The notes: generated by a model not told the origin, from the sequence alone. A DNA stretch of 49,434 bases from Planctomycetota bacterium (GCA_963204965.1 CAUJKA010000194.1:1-49434); one strand, 5' to 3'. Counted from the first letter of the stretch, positions 17,851 through 26,609 are shown. Numbers and translations are program-made.

Positions 17851-18168
17851 TCACCTAACCTGGGCCTCAGCGAAGCTCAACGCTCGATTTTGAGCCTTTT
17901 CCCAATCACCGCTTCGAGCCAGATCGCGAATCTCTTCAAAGGCTTTGATCTCCGCCTCAGAGAGCTTCTTGGCTTCGATCAACTCCTTCATCTCCGCTTC
18001 CGAATCGGCCAACCTCTTTTCGCTCTTCGAATTGGCCGCGGTGTAAAACTGCTTGATGAGATCCATCGCTTCGCGGCTAGATACTTCTGGCTGCGATCCG
18101 CATCCTCCTAAAAGGCTGAAAGCTATTAACACTGCTGCTAGCCAGCTCAACTTCATTCTAGAAATCAT
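17851..18168 (-). CDS. Small lipoprotein
   Basis: 105 aa with a type II signal peptide: a short basic N-terminus, a hydrophobic core and the lipobox LLGGC at about 20-24, giving a lipidated Cys. The mature part is about 80 residues, hydrophilic and rich in Glu, Ala and Lys, predicted helical or coiled-coil. The start overlaps the stop of the upstream DUF1559 gene by 11 nt, with GAGGTG 7 nt before the ATG, so the two are translated together. Small lipoproteins or secreted proteins commonly follow DUF1559 genes in planctomycetes. Its role is unknown; support for the pilin-like protein at the envelope is inference. Confidence 0.83.
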   Translation of the reverse strand: MISRMKLSWLAAVLIAFSLLGGCGSQPEVSSREAMDLIKQFYTAANSKSEKRLADSEAEMKELIEAKKLSEAEIKAFEEIRDLARSGDWEKAQNRALSFAEAQVR

Positions 18169-19138
18169 GTTGAGTCACCTCGCTGCCAGCAATTGTGCAA
18201 AGGCCAGCCCAGGCATCGACGTTTACTGTCGTTGGAACGTAACGCACCGATCCATCACCCATCAAAATGTAACCGCCTCCGCCAGCCCACGGCGAGTACA
18301 TCTGACAAACGTGACAGGTTGGAAATGACGGCGGGTGAATAATTCCAGGTTCGATAGCCGACGGCCCACTGTGCGCCAGAACATACGTTGCCGCATAGTC
18401 ACACTGAGTAAATGGATATCGTTGAGGGTTGCTAGGACAGGAAGCCGAGTCAGGCATGACGGCTACCCAAGTCTTGTCGCTAACCGTCGAATGCTCGCCG
18501 ACGAATACTGTGTTGCTCAACCCATCAACAACATCCTTGACCTTTACACGCGAATTGCGATAGAACGGTCCTGATGCGTGACGATTCCAATCGGCGAGCG
18601 CTGGTCGATAACCCCAGGGCTCATCGTTTCCTACGTTCGCTACATAATGCGATCGACTCATCTTCGCCATCTCGGTACCACTACTGTGCTTAATAATGGT
18701 CGGGCCGTCGAAGTTTGGAGCGGCTGGATTGAGAAAAACGGGTACTGGAGTCACCGCCAAAGCCGCGTTGGTTGGATGCCAAGCTGGCAATCGCATGTCA
18801 AACGAATCGCTAAGTGCACTTTGCTCAAGGTACGGCAGTAGCAATGCTCCCCAAGCCCAACCCGGAGCCGCATCCAGCGAGTCAGTCGAAACAACTCCCG
18901 TGCGTGGATCGGAAACGTAACCCGAAGGAAAGGACTTTAGCGCCGACTCGTAGTTGAACATCGCCAAGCCAATCTGCTTGAGATTGTTCGAATTCTGAGT
19001 TCGTCTGGCAGCTTCTCGAGCCGCTTGAACGGCTGGCAAAAGCAGTCCAACTAAAATTCCGATGATCGCAATCACGACCAATAGCTCGACCAAGGTGAAC
19101 GCCTGTCGAAGCCGATACTTTTCGATTCTGTAAAGCAC
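18158..19138 (-). CDS. DUF1559 pilin-like protein with prepilin signal
   Basis: 326 aa from a GTG at 19138 that has AGGAG 8 nt upstream; a longer frame to 19195 exists but is poorly supported. The N-terminus carries a type IV prepilin/pseudopilin cleavage and methylation motif ([19 protein letters not shown]), then the typical [14 protein letters not shown] and [15 protein letters not shown] segments of the DUF1559 family. The C-terminus contains the family's [14 protein letters not shown] motif. Planctomycetes carry dozens to hundreds of such proteins, whose function is largely unsettled; surface or secreted location is inferred from the pilin-like leader. It is followed by an overlapping lipoprotein gene. 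Confidence 0.93.
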   Translation of the reverse strand: MLYRIEKYRLRQAFTLVELLVVIAIIGILVGLLLPAVQAAREAARRTQNSNNLKQIGLAMFNYESALKSFPSGYVSDPRTGVVSTDSLDAAPGWAWGALLLPYLEQSALSDSFDMRLPAWHPTNAALAVTPVPVFLNPAAPNFDGPTIIKHSSGTEMAKMSRSHYVANVGNDEPWGYRPALADWNRHASGPFYRNSRVKVKDVVDGLSNTVFVGEHSTVSDKTWVAVMPDSASCPSNPQRYPFTQCDYAATYVLAHSGPSAIEPGIIHPPSFPTCHVCQMYSPWAGGGGYILMGDGSVRYVPTTVNVDAWAGLCTIAGSEVTQHDF

Positions 19139-19481
19139 TTGTGAGTCTCCTATGTGTGCAGAACGAGACCAAAATTTGTGCAGCAACTCTAACATTGACC
19201 CTTAGCTCAACGGCTGTTGATTCTTCACCATGTGGTGCACTGAATTCAAAGAACGAATGTTCAAATAACCAGTGATCAACGAACTAGGCAAGCTTGGGTG
19301 CAGGCCGGTGTTGCACTTCGAAATTCGTCCTACGACGCACCCGAAGATTCTCAAATCTTAGCCGATGCTAAGTTTTGCGTCAATGAAAAAAGGAGAAACA
19401 TCTGGACACTCCAAGCAAGCTAATGGATAATTAGTCTACTTATCGCATTCACCACGATTCTCTGCACTTCGAGGCCTTTCC
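19139..19481. other. Divergent intergenic region
   Basis: 343 bp between the DUF1559 gene (minus) and mntR (plus), so two promoters should lie here. I see no gene and no strong hairpin. Autoregulation by MntR is possible but I could not point to an operator with confidence. Confidence 0.45.
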
Positions 19482-19943
19482 GTGGCACCCACCGGCCGAT
19501 CAACCTCAAAACCCAAACGGCCATCCAGCCAGAGTGGGCCTGCCGTACACTCCAAAACGCGCACAGACCACTCGATCGAAATGGCCGAAGACTATGTCGA
19601 AGCCATTCAAGAGACGATCGAGCTGAATGGTCGTTGCCGAGCCGTCGATTTGGCTAGACTGTTTTCTGTCAGCCAGGTCACTGTCAATCGCACTATTGGC
19701 CGACTGGTCCGCGATGGGCTGGTGCTCACTGAACCCTACGGCCCACTGGAACTCACCGCTGCCGGTAAACGACTTGCCAAAGCTTCGAAGCAACGACACG
19801 CCATCGTGTTTGAACTGCTGCTCGCGATCGGTGTTGATTCGGAGACCGCCAAGATTGACAGCGAAGGCATGGAACACCATGCCAGTCCCAAAACGCTTCA
19901 AGCCATCCGCCGCTTTCTCGATGCTCGCAAGTCCGAACCGTAG
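19482..19943 (+). CDS. mntR: MntR, DtxR-family manganese-dependent regulator
   Basis: 153 aa, starting at a GTG with GAGG 9 nt upstream. After a basic, disordered N-terminal tail comes the winged helix-turn-helix (about 48-95; VDLARLFSVSQVTVNRTIGR is the recognition region). The metal-binding and dimerisation part follows: EDYVE near 36-40, RHAIVFELLLAIGV and DSEGMEHH contain the acidic and His ligands expected of MntR, and the whole resembles Escherichia coli MntR more than DtxR. It lacks the SH3-like third domain of DtxR, as MntR does. It likely represses or activates manganese transport genes; none is encoded in this window. It is convergent with the RlmN-like gene. Confidence 0.88.
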   Translation: MAPTGRSTSKPKRPSSQSGPAVHSKTRTDHSIEMAEDYVEAIQETIELNGRCRAVDLARLFSVSQVTVNRTIGRLVRDGLVLTEPYGPLELTAAGKRLAKASKQRHAIVFELLLAIGVDSETAKIDSEGMEHHASPKTLQAIRRFLDARKSEP

Positions 19944-19963
19944 CCACTCGGTGGACGAATGTA

Positions 19964-20071
19964 GTAGCCACCTGCTGCCAAGCGGTGGACGAGGCCTCAC
20001 TCCCCACATCGGTCAAACATACTCCACCAACCGTCTGGCGACGGTAGCTACGATCTGGCGACGGTGGCTAC
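19964..20071. repeat. Cluster of palindromic intergenic repeats (second site)
   Basis: Contains the reverse complement of modules found at 11661-11785: 19964-19989 matches 11740-11765 (25 of 26), 20031-20051 matches 11661-11681 exactly, and 20052-20071 is a further variant. Like the first cluster it sits between two convergent genes (mntR and the RlmN-like gene), starting 21 nt after the mntR stop. Confidence 0.87.
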
Positions 20072-20087
20072 GATCTAAGCCTCTTGC

Positions 20088-21194
20088 TTACGTCGTCAAT
20101 TGACCACAAGCCGCGGACGCATCCTCGCCCAGCGATCGCCGAATCGTGGTACGAATGCCAGCCTCGCGTAGCTTCTTCGCAAACGCTTCACGCACCTCCT
20201 TCTCGGATGCACGATAAGCCACAGCGACGTTGGTGGCGTTGTACGGAATCAAATTCACTTCAACTTGCAGACCTTCGCAGAACGCTATCAAGCTTTGCGC
20301 ATGCTCGTGCGAATCATTCATGTCGGCTAGCAACACGACTTCAATCCAGACGCTCTCCGATTGAAGCTCGTTGACCTCGCGAATTGCATTGCGCAGCACA
20401 TCGAGATCCGCAACTGCATGAGGCACCAGTACTCTTCGCTGCTCGGGTAAAGCTGAATGCAGACTCAGCGCCAAACGTACGCTTGAAAACTTCGTCACCA
20501 GTTCCAACATCGCTCGCGGCACGCCGACGGTGCTCACAAGAATGCGTCGTTGTGCGATGCCAAAGAGTCGTTCGTCGGTCAACCAATCGATGGCTTGCAG
20601 GACGTTGTCTAAGTTGTGTAGCGGCTCGCCCATGCCCATGAAGACGACGTTTCTCAATTGCCGATCGGCCTGAGTCGCTTGCACGCCAGCCCAATAGACC
20701 TGTTCGACAATTTCCATAGCGCTCAGATTGCCGCGATAACCCAGCGTGCCAGTTGCACAGAAAGGACAGCCAACGCCGCAACCCGGTTGCGACGAGATGC
20801 ATGCTGTGGCTCGAGCTGCACGAGTCGCAGTAGCGAGCTTAGCCGGCAACAGAGCCACTGCTTCGCAACGCACGCCTTGAGCATTCTCCAGCAACAGCTT
20901 TCGCGAGTGTGTGTCGCTGACAACCTGAACCGATTGCCACGAAAATTGCAAATCGTCGATCAGTCCAAGTAAATTTGCGAAGCGAGGATTGGCCTTAAGC
21001 TGGTCGAGCGACCGAAATTGCCGAAACAACTTCCAACGCACCTTCGCCGGCAGCGACAGCCAAGGATCAATTGCTGAACAAGAATTGTTGGACGTGTTTT
21101 TCAAGAGTTTAGACTCTTCAACGGATGTTTTCTTGATCGAATCGCCCGGCGCCTCCCAAGCATTTCGCCGAGCGGCTTTTGCTATGCCAGCCAA
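20088..21194 (-). CDS. rlmN: RlmN/Cfr-family radical SAM RNA methyltransferase
   Basis: 368 aa. The radical SAM cluster motif CxxxCxxC is CGVGCPFC (C139, C143, C146), GMGEP follows as in RlmN and Cfr, and the C-terminal catalytic Cys lies in ASAACGQL (C363), so both the iron-sulfur and the methyl-carrier chemistry look intact. RlmN methylates C2 of A2503 in 23S rRNA and A37 of some tRNAs. The N-terminal RNA-binding part is divergent from the common RlmN pattern, and the protein starts with a basic, disordered extension; I therefore cannot exclude a related specificity such as C8 (Cfr-like). It is convergent with mntR. Confidence 0.82.
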   Translation of the reverse strand: MAGIAKAARRNAWEAPGDSIKKTSVEESKLLKNTSNNSCSAIDPWLSLPAKVRWKLFRQFRSLDQLKANPRFANLLGLIDDLQFSWQSVQVVSDTHSRKLLLENAQGVRCEAVALLPAKLATATRAARATACISSQPGCGVGCPFCATGTLGYRGNLSAMEIVEQVYWAGVQATQADRQLRNVVFMGMGEPLHNLDNVLQAIDWLTDERLFGIAQRRILVSTVGVPRAMLELVTKFSSVRLALSLHSALPEQRRVLVPHAVADLDVLRNAIREVNELQSESVWIEVVLLADMNDSHEHAQSLIAFCEGLQVEVNLIPYNATNVAVAYRASEKEVREAFAKKLREAGIRTTIRRSLGEDASAACGQLTT

Positions 21195-21277
21195 TCTTAG
21201 TCGCCTTTTGCCCTGCCGAAAGCCACCTCACCGTCCAACGCTCTGAAGCGATTTCTTGAACCGCAGGCGCTAGTTTT

Positions 21278-21470
21278 GACGTTGCACCCTTTCAGGGATT
21301 TCGGGCCGAAGGTCCAGCAATTTACCTAGCCCAGTCCATCGGGCTGGGTGATGGAGCATGAACGCGTTTTGGGCCAGCGGCCCGACGGTTTGTGCTCAAA
21401 CCGTCGGGCCGCTGGCCCTTTGTTTTTCTCGCGAATTACGTACCCAGCCCTGCAGGCTGGGCTAGGTAAA
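21278..21470. repeat. Composite repeat with 22-bp perfect hairpin (family B, copy 1)
   Basis: Upstream of tRNA-Ser. 21278-21343 matches 29540-29605 at 60 of 66 positions without gaps. It is followed by a perfect 22-bp stem (21371-21392 with 21397-21418) around the loop TGCT, then a T-rich run. The whole is enclosed by a 14-bp perfect inverted repeat (TTTACCTAGCCCAG at 21321-21334, complement at 21457-21470). Copy 2 has the same order of modules but a different stem sequence. Confidence 0.88.
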
Positions 21471-21621
21471 CGGACAAGGCTTCGCCCCTAAAACCCAAAC
21501 AGCACAACATCAAAAGGCGCTTGCCGCAAGCAGAAACTCTCAAAAGCCTCTCTATCTGGCCCGCCCCGAACCCCTTGAAGAAAACGCTTCCTTGAACACA
21601 ATAGAAGGCCGAGTGCAACCC

Positions 21622-21701
21622 GGAGGGTAACCGAATGGTTAGGAAGCTGATTCGAAATCAGTCGCTGGAAACAGTTGCGGGTTCGACTCCCGTGCCCTCC
21701 G
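21622..21701 (+). tRNA. tRNA-Ser(CGA)
   Basis: The acceptor arm is GGAGGGT paired with GCCCTCC (one G-U), discriminator G at 21701. The anticodon loop TTCGAAA gives anticodon CGA, reading UCG serine codons. The T-arm GCGGG-TTCGACT-CCCGT is well formed. The variable arm is a short 3-4 bp stem with a GAAA loop, so the gene is only 80 nt, compact for a class II tRNA. CCA is not encoded. An intrinsic terminator follows at 21732-21775. Confidence 0.93.
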
Positions 21702-21731
21702 CCTTAATGGCTAATGCCAAGTTATGACACG

Positions 21732-21775
21732 AAGCGTCATGAGTCCCAGAACTAAAGGACTTATGACGCTTTTTT
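21732..21775 (+). terminator. Intrinsic terminator after tRNA-Ser
   Basis: A 15-bp stem (21732-21746 with 21757-21771; one G-U pair) with a 10-nt loop is followed by a run of six T. It sits 30 nt after the tRNA. Confidence 0.9.
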
Positions 21776-21796
21776 GTTTCTTGAGGCTGCTTGAAT

Positions 21797-22058
21797 GTAG
21801 GGCGTGTGTAGAGGTCTGATGCTAACTCGCTTGGCAGATACGTACATCATCGAACGAAGGCAAGCGGCTTGAACTCTAATTTTTCTGACCTCGTAACACG
21901 CCATGGATCGGGGGTGACGCGATAGTTGGATGCGGCGAACAGGGCTATTCCCAATGGTGTGTTACGCGTGCAGTCAAATGTTTGCCGAGTTCATTCGGTA
22001 GACAGAGTTCAACTTAGGGCAAACACAATCTGAATGTGCACGGCTTCACACACCCTAC
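21797..22058. repeat. Inverted-pair hairpin element (family C, copy 1)
   Basis: A 262-nt element bounded by GTAGGGCGTGTG and its near-complement CACACACCCTAC. It consists of two units of about 105 nt in opposite orientation: 21797-21902 and 21956-22058. Each unit begins GTAGGGYGTGTG and ends CGTAACACRCC when read outwards-in, and each folds on itself. The left stem pairs GGCGTGTGTAGAGGTC with GACCTCGTAACACGCC. Homologous copies are at 28198-28466 (pair) and 44519-44623 (single unit). No coding capacity is seen and no target duplication is obvious. Confidence 0.85.
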
Positions 22059-22090
22059 AAAGCACTGCAAAGGATACAAGGGGCTGGTAG

Positions 22091-22516
22091 CTAAAGGAGC
22101 CAGTCCTCGATCTGTAGCCCAGGCACCCGTTCAAAGTCGACAGTATTCTGTGTCAACAATGTCATTTGATTTGCGATGGCAATGGCAGCTATCCTCAAAT
22201 CCATCGCCCCGACTCTAAGTCTTTGCCTTGCCAATTCGTCAAAAACTTCTGCTGCCTTTCGATCAAACGGCAGTAGTTGCATAACAGAAAAATCCTTGAG
22301 AATTCTTTCAAATTCGAAATAGGCTCGCACAAGCGATTCGCTCTTACTTCGTCTAACAATGTAGGCGTTCCAGCCGTTGACCATCTCATGAAACGAAACA
22401 ACAGACACAAAAATCTCATCACCGGTGTGCTTCTCAAGGTGAGTACAGAGCCTTTCATAGCTCGCGCCTTCACCGCGTTGCCATACGCTGATATGGTTGG
22501 TGTCAAAGAGATACAC
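22091..22516 (-). CDS. vapC: VapC-type PIN-domain ribonuclease toxin
   Basis: 141 aa, the normal PIN-domain toxin size. The N-terminal Asp (FDTNHIS, D5), a central Glu (SFHEMVNG), and the C-terminal acidic residues in VGAMDLRIAAIAIA and TQNTVDFERVPG are the four-acid site that binds magnesium in VapC RNases. Such toxins cleave specific RNAs, often tRNAs, when the antitoxin is lost. The start is a GTG whose G is shared with the TAG stop of the upstream antitoxin gene, so translation is coupled. RNA target is unknown. Family C repeat copy 1 ends 33 nt beyond the gene's 3' end. Confidence 0.9.
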   Translation of the reverse strand: MYLFDTNHISVWQRGEGASYERLCTHLEKHTGDEIFVSVVSFHEMVNGWNAYIVRRSKSESLVRAYFEFERILKDFSVMQLLPFDRKAAEVFDELARQRLRVGAMDLRIAAIAIANQMTLLTQNTVDFERVPGLQIEDWLL

Positions 22517-22713
22517 TACTGATTGTCCTCAGTCAGCTCCGCGTCGCGAAGTTCCTTCCCTAGCTGCACAATCTCCTCGAAATCAGGATCATCTTTAAAC
22601 GACCCTCTGACTCGCTCAAGCCAGCCGAGTTTCGAATTGCTTGCTTGCTTTTCGCGCTTGATCGCCTCCAACTCGCGTTCAACCTTGGCAAGACGTTCTT
22701 CAACTGTATCCAT
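22516..22713 (-). CDS. Putative antitoxin of the VapC pair
   Basis: 65 aa from the ATG at 22713, which has GGAGG 5 nt upstream; a longer frame to 22797 lacks such support. The N-terminal half is a strong coiled coil (MDTVEERLAKVERELEAIKR), the C-terminal half is acidic (DDPDFEEIVQLGKELRDAEL). I see none of the usual DNA-binding folds of VapB antitoxins (AbrB, ribbon-helix-helix or Phd), so the antitoxin call rests on size, acidity and the 1-nt overlap with vapC. The C-terminal part would be expected to wrap around the toxin. Confidence 0.72.
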   Translation of the reverse strand: MDTVEERLAKVERELEAIKREKQASNSKLGWLERVRGSFKDDPDFEEIVQLGKELRDAELTEDNQ

Positions 22714-22991
22714 ACCTACCTCCAAAATCGCTAATCGACACGCTGCGTTAATTGTAACTCCTGGAACTGCCGTAGGAAAAGGGCGATTCAATCCCAATTG
22801 GTCAGACCAAAGGTGATTGCGAAAGACAGAGACATTTAAGAGGACACATCAATCTAGCACTACCAATCTACGAACGGAAAAGTCCATTGCTTTTAGTCGT
22901 GAACGCGACGAAATTTTACAGCCTGGGATTGAAATCAATTGAAATCCCAGGCTATCAAATGCCATCGCGTCCGCGATTGAGATCCAGACTC

Positions 22992-23327
22992 TTAGCTCAT
23001 GTCAAATCGCCGAGCTGTGTAGGCGTACCAGTCTTCGAACTTCTTTCGAGCCCAGGGTGTCTTGCGAAGAAAGGTGAGGCTGGATTTGATGCTGGGATCA
23101 ACCTGGAAACAGCGAATCGGAATCTGCTCGGCCATCTCGTCCCATCCATAGCGATCGACCATACGAACGAGCATCTGTTCCAACGTTACGCCATGCAGCG
23201 GATCCTTGCTGGCTCCCGGATTCGGTAACTTCGGCCGATTCGTTTCAGGTTCACTCGCAGCTTCGTTAGCAGCCTTGTTCGTAGCGCCATTCGCTGATTC
23301 TTCCTGAGATTCGTTTGATTGAGTCAT
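22992..23327 (-). CDS. VF530-family DNA-binding protein
   Basis: 111 aa. After a 40-residue low-complexity leader rich in Asn, Ala and Glu, the core (about 42-110) matches the small conserved VF530 family: DPLHGVTLEQMLVRMVDRYG, WDEMAEQIPIRCF and PSIKSSLTFLRKTPWARKK are its hallmarks. The family is a compact helical fold with reported double-stranded DNA binding; its biological role is unclear. The acidic leader is unusual compared with the common ~75-aa members. Neighbours suggest no clear operon. Confidence 0.88.
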   Translation of the reverse strand: MTQSNESQEESANGATNKAANEAASEPETNRPKLPNPGASKDPLHGVTLEQMLVRMVDRYGWDEMAEQIPIRCFQVDPSIKSSLTFLRKTPWARKKFEDWYAYTARRFDMS

Positions 23328-23525
23328 GAATGGGGCTCGCCTTTGAAAATGTCCGATCGTAGCAGATCATGAATCAAGATGGCGGATTCCGCCATAGTTC
23401 GAATGAGGGCTCCACCGATGGGAGTGCCTACGTAATCCTTGATAATTGGCCTTGCCAATCACAAATGGGTCAATGAACGATTCTAGCCGTGGCACACAAC
23501 CGATGTTAATCCTTGTGCAACGCCT

Positions 23526-23562
23526 TCCAAACCAGCCGCAACGCGTTAGCGGCTGGTTTGGA
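23526..23562. repeat. Perfect 14-bp palindrome with 9-nt loop
   Basis: TCCAAACCAGCCGC at 23526-23539 pairs with 23549-23562. The loop reads AACGCGTTA, itself symmetrical. No T-run follows on either side, so a protein-binding or REP-like role is as likely as termination. Confidence 0.85.
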
Positions 23563-23580
23563 CAAATACAACAGAACTAG

Positions 23581-23627
23581 GTTTCCGGCGATCGACTAAG
23601 TATGTGCCCCGGTTGATCGCCGGAAAC
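23581..23627. repeat. 16-bp imperfect hairpin downstream of ftsY
   Basis: GTTTCCGGCGATCGAC (23581-23596) pairs with 23612-23627 with one mismatch. It lies about 43 nt after the ftsY stop on the minus strand, a plausible transcript end although no clear U-run follows. Confidence 0.8.
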
Positions 23628-23669
23628 TGACTAATGCGATCCTTTAATGAGCAAGCGAATCAGGCCTAA

Positions 23670-24662
23670 TTAGTTCTCGTCGTCTAACAGTCCTTTGACG
23701 AACTCTTCGGGATCAAAGATGGCCATATCGCCAAGCTTTTCACCAAGCCCAACCAGCTTGACGGGCAAGTTGAACTGCTGACAGATAGGCACAATCACGC
23801 CGCCTTTAGCCGAGCCATCGATTTTGGCGAGAATGATTCCTGTGCATCCTGCGGCTTCGGAAAATCCACGAGCCTGACTGATCGCGTTTTGCCCAGCGGT
23901 CGCATCCAGAACCAACAAGACTTCATGCGGCGCTTCGGGTATATGCTTGGCGATCACGCGGCGAATTTTCTGAAGCTCTTGCATCAGATTGCTCTGCGTT
24001 TGCAATCGTCCTGCGGTATCAATAATGCAGACGTCGTAGTTCTCGGCAGCCGCTCGTTGACTCGCTTGAAAGGCCACCATCCCAGGATCCGATCCAGACT
24101 TGGCCGTAACGATATCACAGCCAATCCGCTCCGACCAAATGGTAAGCTGCTCGACAGCCGCCGCACGAAATGTATCGCCCGCACCTAGCAAAACTCGATT
24201 GCCTTCCTGAGTCAACTTATGAGCCAGCTTGGCAATCGAAGTCGTCTTGCCTGAACCGTTCACGCCAACCACCAAGTAAACCGTCGGTCCCGATTCAGCT
24301 CGCTTGATCTCGGTGCCCTGTTGAGTCAACGCCTGACGAATTTCGCCACGAACGATGGAGACGATATCGCTGAACTGAACCTTGCGAGCTCGGAACTCGT
24401 TGCCGATGCGTTCGCAGATCTGCTTGGCCATCGGTCCACCCATATCGGTGCGGACCAAAAGCGCGAAGAGCCGCTTGAGAAACTCATCGTCGACTAGATC
24501 TCCATCCGATTTCAACAGATCGCGGATGTCGGTGTTCAGAGCCTTACGAAATCCGGACAAAGCAGATTTGATACTGCCCCAAACGCCCGCCGATTTTGTG
24601 GACTCGTCAGCGCCCGAGCTCTCAGCCTTGGGCTGTTCTTTTTTTCGATTCCAAAATGCCAT
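23670..24662 (-). CDS. ftsY: FtsY, signal recognition particle receptor GTPase
   Basis: 330 aa, the short form without the acidic A domain. Motifs of the SRP GTPases are all present: GVNGSGKTT (G1), GDTFRAAAVEQL (G2 region), DTAGRLQ (G3), AKIDGSAKGG (G4/G5 region), plus the N-domain helices before them. FtsY docks ribosome-SRP complexes at the membrane and returns SRP by GTP hydrolysis. Its ATG directly follows the TAA stop of the ABC-F gene with no gap, so the two form one operon. The N-terminus (MAFWNRKKEQPKAESS) is basic and could help membrane binding. Confidence 0.95.
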   Translation of the reverse strand: MAFWNRKKEQPKAESSGADESTKSAGVWGSIKSALSGFRKALNTDIRDLLKSDGDLVDDEFLKRLFALLVRTDMGGPMAKQICERIGNEFRARKVQFSDIVSIVRGEIRQALTQQGTEIKRAESGPTVYLVVGVNGSGKTTSIAKLAHKLTQEGNRVLLGAGDTFRAAAVEQLTIWSERIGCDIVTAKSGSDPGMVAFQASQRAAAENYDVCIIDTAGRLQTQSNLMQELQKIRRVIAKHIPEAPHEVLLVLDATAGQNAISQARGFSEAAGCTGIILAKIDGSAKGGVIVPICQQFNLPVKLVGLGEKLGDMAIFDPEEFVKGLLDDEN

Positions 24663-26609
24663 TTAGTTCAACTCACAGGCTTCTTCATAGTGTTCGTAAA
24701 GTTGCAACAGCTTAGCCTCAAGTGTGGCCAGTTCTTCTTGCAACTGCTTGATGCGGCGTCCATCGCGGAGCACCTCAGGCTGCATCATCTCTTGATGGAT
24801 CTCTTCAATGCGAGTCTCCACAGTCGTGATCTCGTCTTCAATCTGCGAAACTTTGCGGTAAGGATATTTTCGCCTGCGTTTTGTATTGGCTGAATCCGGG
24901 CGGGACGAATTGTTGGAAGCTACGTTTTCACTCAATGGCTTCACGCCGCTCGCAGTCGACTTGTCTTTGGCGGACTGCCCAACTGCCCCACGATCGGCAA
25001 TAGCCAATCCTTCTTTCAACCAATGTTTATAAGTGTCGTAATTGCCCACGATCTTGCTGGCAGTACCGCTGCGAAGCACCAGCAAGTGATCGGCAACCGC
25101 ATTGACCAAGTAACGATCGTGAGTGACCAAAATCACGGTCCCATCAAACCCGGCAATCGCCTCTTCAAGCGCGTGGCGCGACCACAAATCCAAGTGATTC
25201 GTGGGCTCGTCCAGAATCAGCACATTCGCTTCCATCGCGCTGAGCAGTGCCAACATCACCCGGTTGCGTTCGCCTCCAGATAGCTGTCGAAGCGGTTTGA
25301 GCACGATCTCTCCCGACAATCCGAACGCACCCAAGATGTCGCGTCGAGCACGGTCGTCTAAATCGCGGTGAGGCACACGGATTGCCTCAGCGGCGGAGAT
25401 GTCGTGATCCAGCTTGGACAGGAGTTGATCGAAGTAGCCGATGCGCAAGTTCACACCCAGCTCGACCTTGCCTTGATCCAATGGGCACTCACCTAACAAG
25501 CACTTGAGCAGCGTTGATTTGCCGGAACCGTTTGAACCCAGAATCGCCCAGCGCTCGCCGCGTTCTATCTGAAAGTTCAGCTTATCAAACAACGGTCGAT
25601 CAAAGGCTTTCGCTAATCCAGTCGCTCGAACAACAATGTCACCCGTTCGAGTTGCCGGTGGAAAGCGGAACCGCGGAGTGTGAATCTCGCGAGGTCGTTC
25701 GACAAGCTCGATTCGATCCAGCTTCTTACTGCGATCCTTGGCTTGCGTGCTCTTCTGTCCGTAGTGATGCTTGCGGACAAACTCTTCCAGCTTGGCAATC
25801 TCCTCCTGTTGTCGTTCGTGCGTTCGCCGCTGGACTTCCAGCCGCTCAGCCTTTTGATGCACGTAAGCCGAGTAGTTTCCTTTGAAGCGATCGATGCGAC
25901 TATCAACCAACTCCAAAACGACATTGGCCGTTTGATCGAGAAAGAAGCGATCGTGGCTGACCAAGAGAAAGGCTCCCGGCCAAGCGTTGAGAGTCTCCTC
26001 GAGCCACTCGGTCGATTCGATGTCCAAGTGGTTATTGGGCTCGTCCAAGATCATCAAGTCGGGTTGCTGTAACAACAGGCTCGCCAACATCAGTCGGTTT
26101 TGTTGCCCTCCGCTTAACTTCTGAGCAGGTCGATCATTCCAGTCAGGAGAAAATCCAAGTCCCTGCAAGACTCGCTCGACGCGGTGTTCCCAATTGTAGG
26201 CATCTTGTTGGTGCAGCTTGGCTTGCAGGCGATCGTACTGTTCGAGCAGCTGTTCGTGACGCTGCGAGTCAGATTCTTCTTTGGCTAACTCGGCCGCAAT
26301 TTGCTCAGCTTCCGATGCCATCCGCGCGACGTCACCGATCGCCGCAGATGCGACCGACCACACCGTGTCTTCCGGCGCGAATTCGGGATGCTGCTCCAGG
26401 TAGCCGACTGATCCTCGCGTGGGCATTTCAACCGAGCCACTATCGCTGGAGAGCTGCCCGGTCAAAATCTTTAGCAGCGTGGTCTTGCCGACTCCATTGG
26501 GACCGACCAGCGCGACGTGGTCTCCCGAACGAATTTCCAAGCTTGTTTCGCTCAGGATCTCGCGATCACCATATCTTTTCGAGATTCTTGAAGCTGACAG
26601 CAGTACCAT
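24663..26609 (-). CDS. ABC-F ATPase (Uup/EttA-type translation factor)
   Basis: 648 aa from the ATG at 26609 (MVLLSASRISKRYG); the frame extends to 26672 without support. There are two nucleotide-binding domains: Walker A GPNGVGKTT and GSNGSGKST, signatures LSGGQQNRL and LSGGERNRV, Walker B ILDEPNNHLD and ILDEPTNHLD. There are no membrane helices. A charged linker joins the domains, and the C-terminus is a coiled coil (EDEITTVETRIEEIHQEM and on) as in Uup. ABC-F proteins act on the ribosome in translation quality control or antibiotic protection. Which of these applies cannot be told. The operon with ftsY suggests housekeeping rather than resistance. Confidence 0.92.
   Translation of the reverse strand: MVLLSASRISKRYGDREILSETSLEIRSGDHVALVGPNGVGKTTLLKILTGQLSSDSGSVEMPTRGSVGYLEQHPEFAPEDTVWSVASAAIGDVARMASEAEQIAAELAKEESDSQRHEQLLEQYDRLQAKLHQQDAYNWEHRVERVLQGLGFSPDWNDRPAQKLSGGQQNRLMLASLLLQQPDLMILDEPNNHLDIESTEWLEETLNAWPGAFLLVSHDRFFLDQTANVVLELVDSRIDRFKGNYSAYVHQKAERLEVQRRTHERQQEEIAKLEEFVRKHHYGQKSTQAKDRSKKLDRIELVERPREIHTPRFRFPPATRTGDIVVRATGLAKAFDRPLFDKLNFQIERGERWAILGSNGSGKSTLLKCLLGECPLDQGKVELGVNLRIGYFDQLLSKLDHDISAAEAIRVPHRDLDDRARRDILGAFGLSGEIVLKPLRQLSGGERNRVMLALLSAMEANVLILDEPTNHLDLWSRHALEEAIAGFDGTVILVTHDRYLVNAVADHLLVLRSGTASKIVGNYDTYKHWLKEGLAIADRGAVGQSAKDKSTASGVKPLSENVASNNSSRPDSANTKRRRKYPYRKVSQIEDEITTVETRIEEIHQEMMQPEVLRDGRRIKQLQEELATLEAKLLQLYEHYEEACELN

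Larger units (their letters stand above)
23328..23669. other. Intergenic region with two hairpins
   Basis: 342 bp between the VF530 gene start and the ftsY stop, both on the minus strand. It holds two hairpins, annotated separately (23526-23562 and 23581-23627). No gene is seen. Confidence 0.5.
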
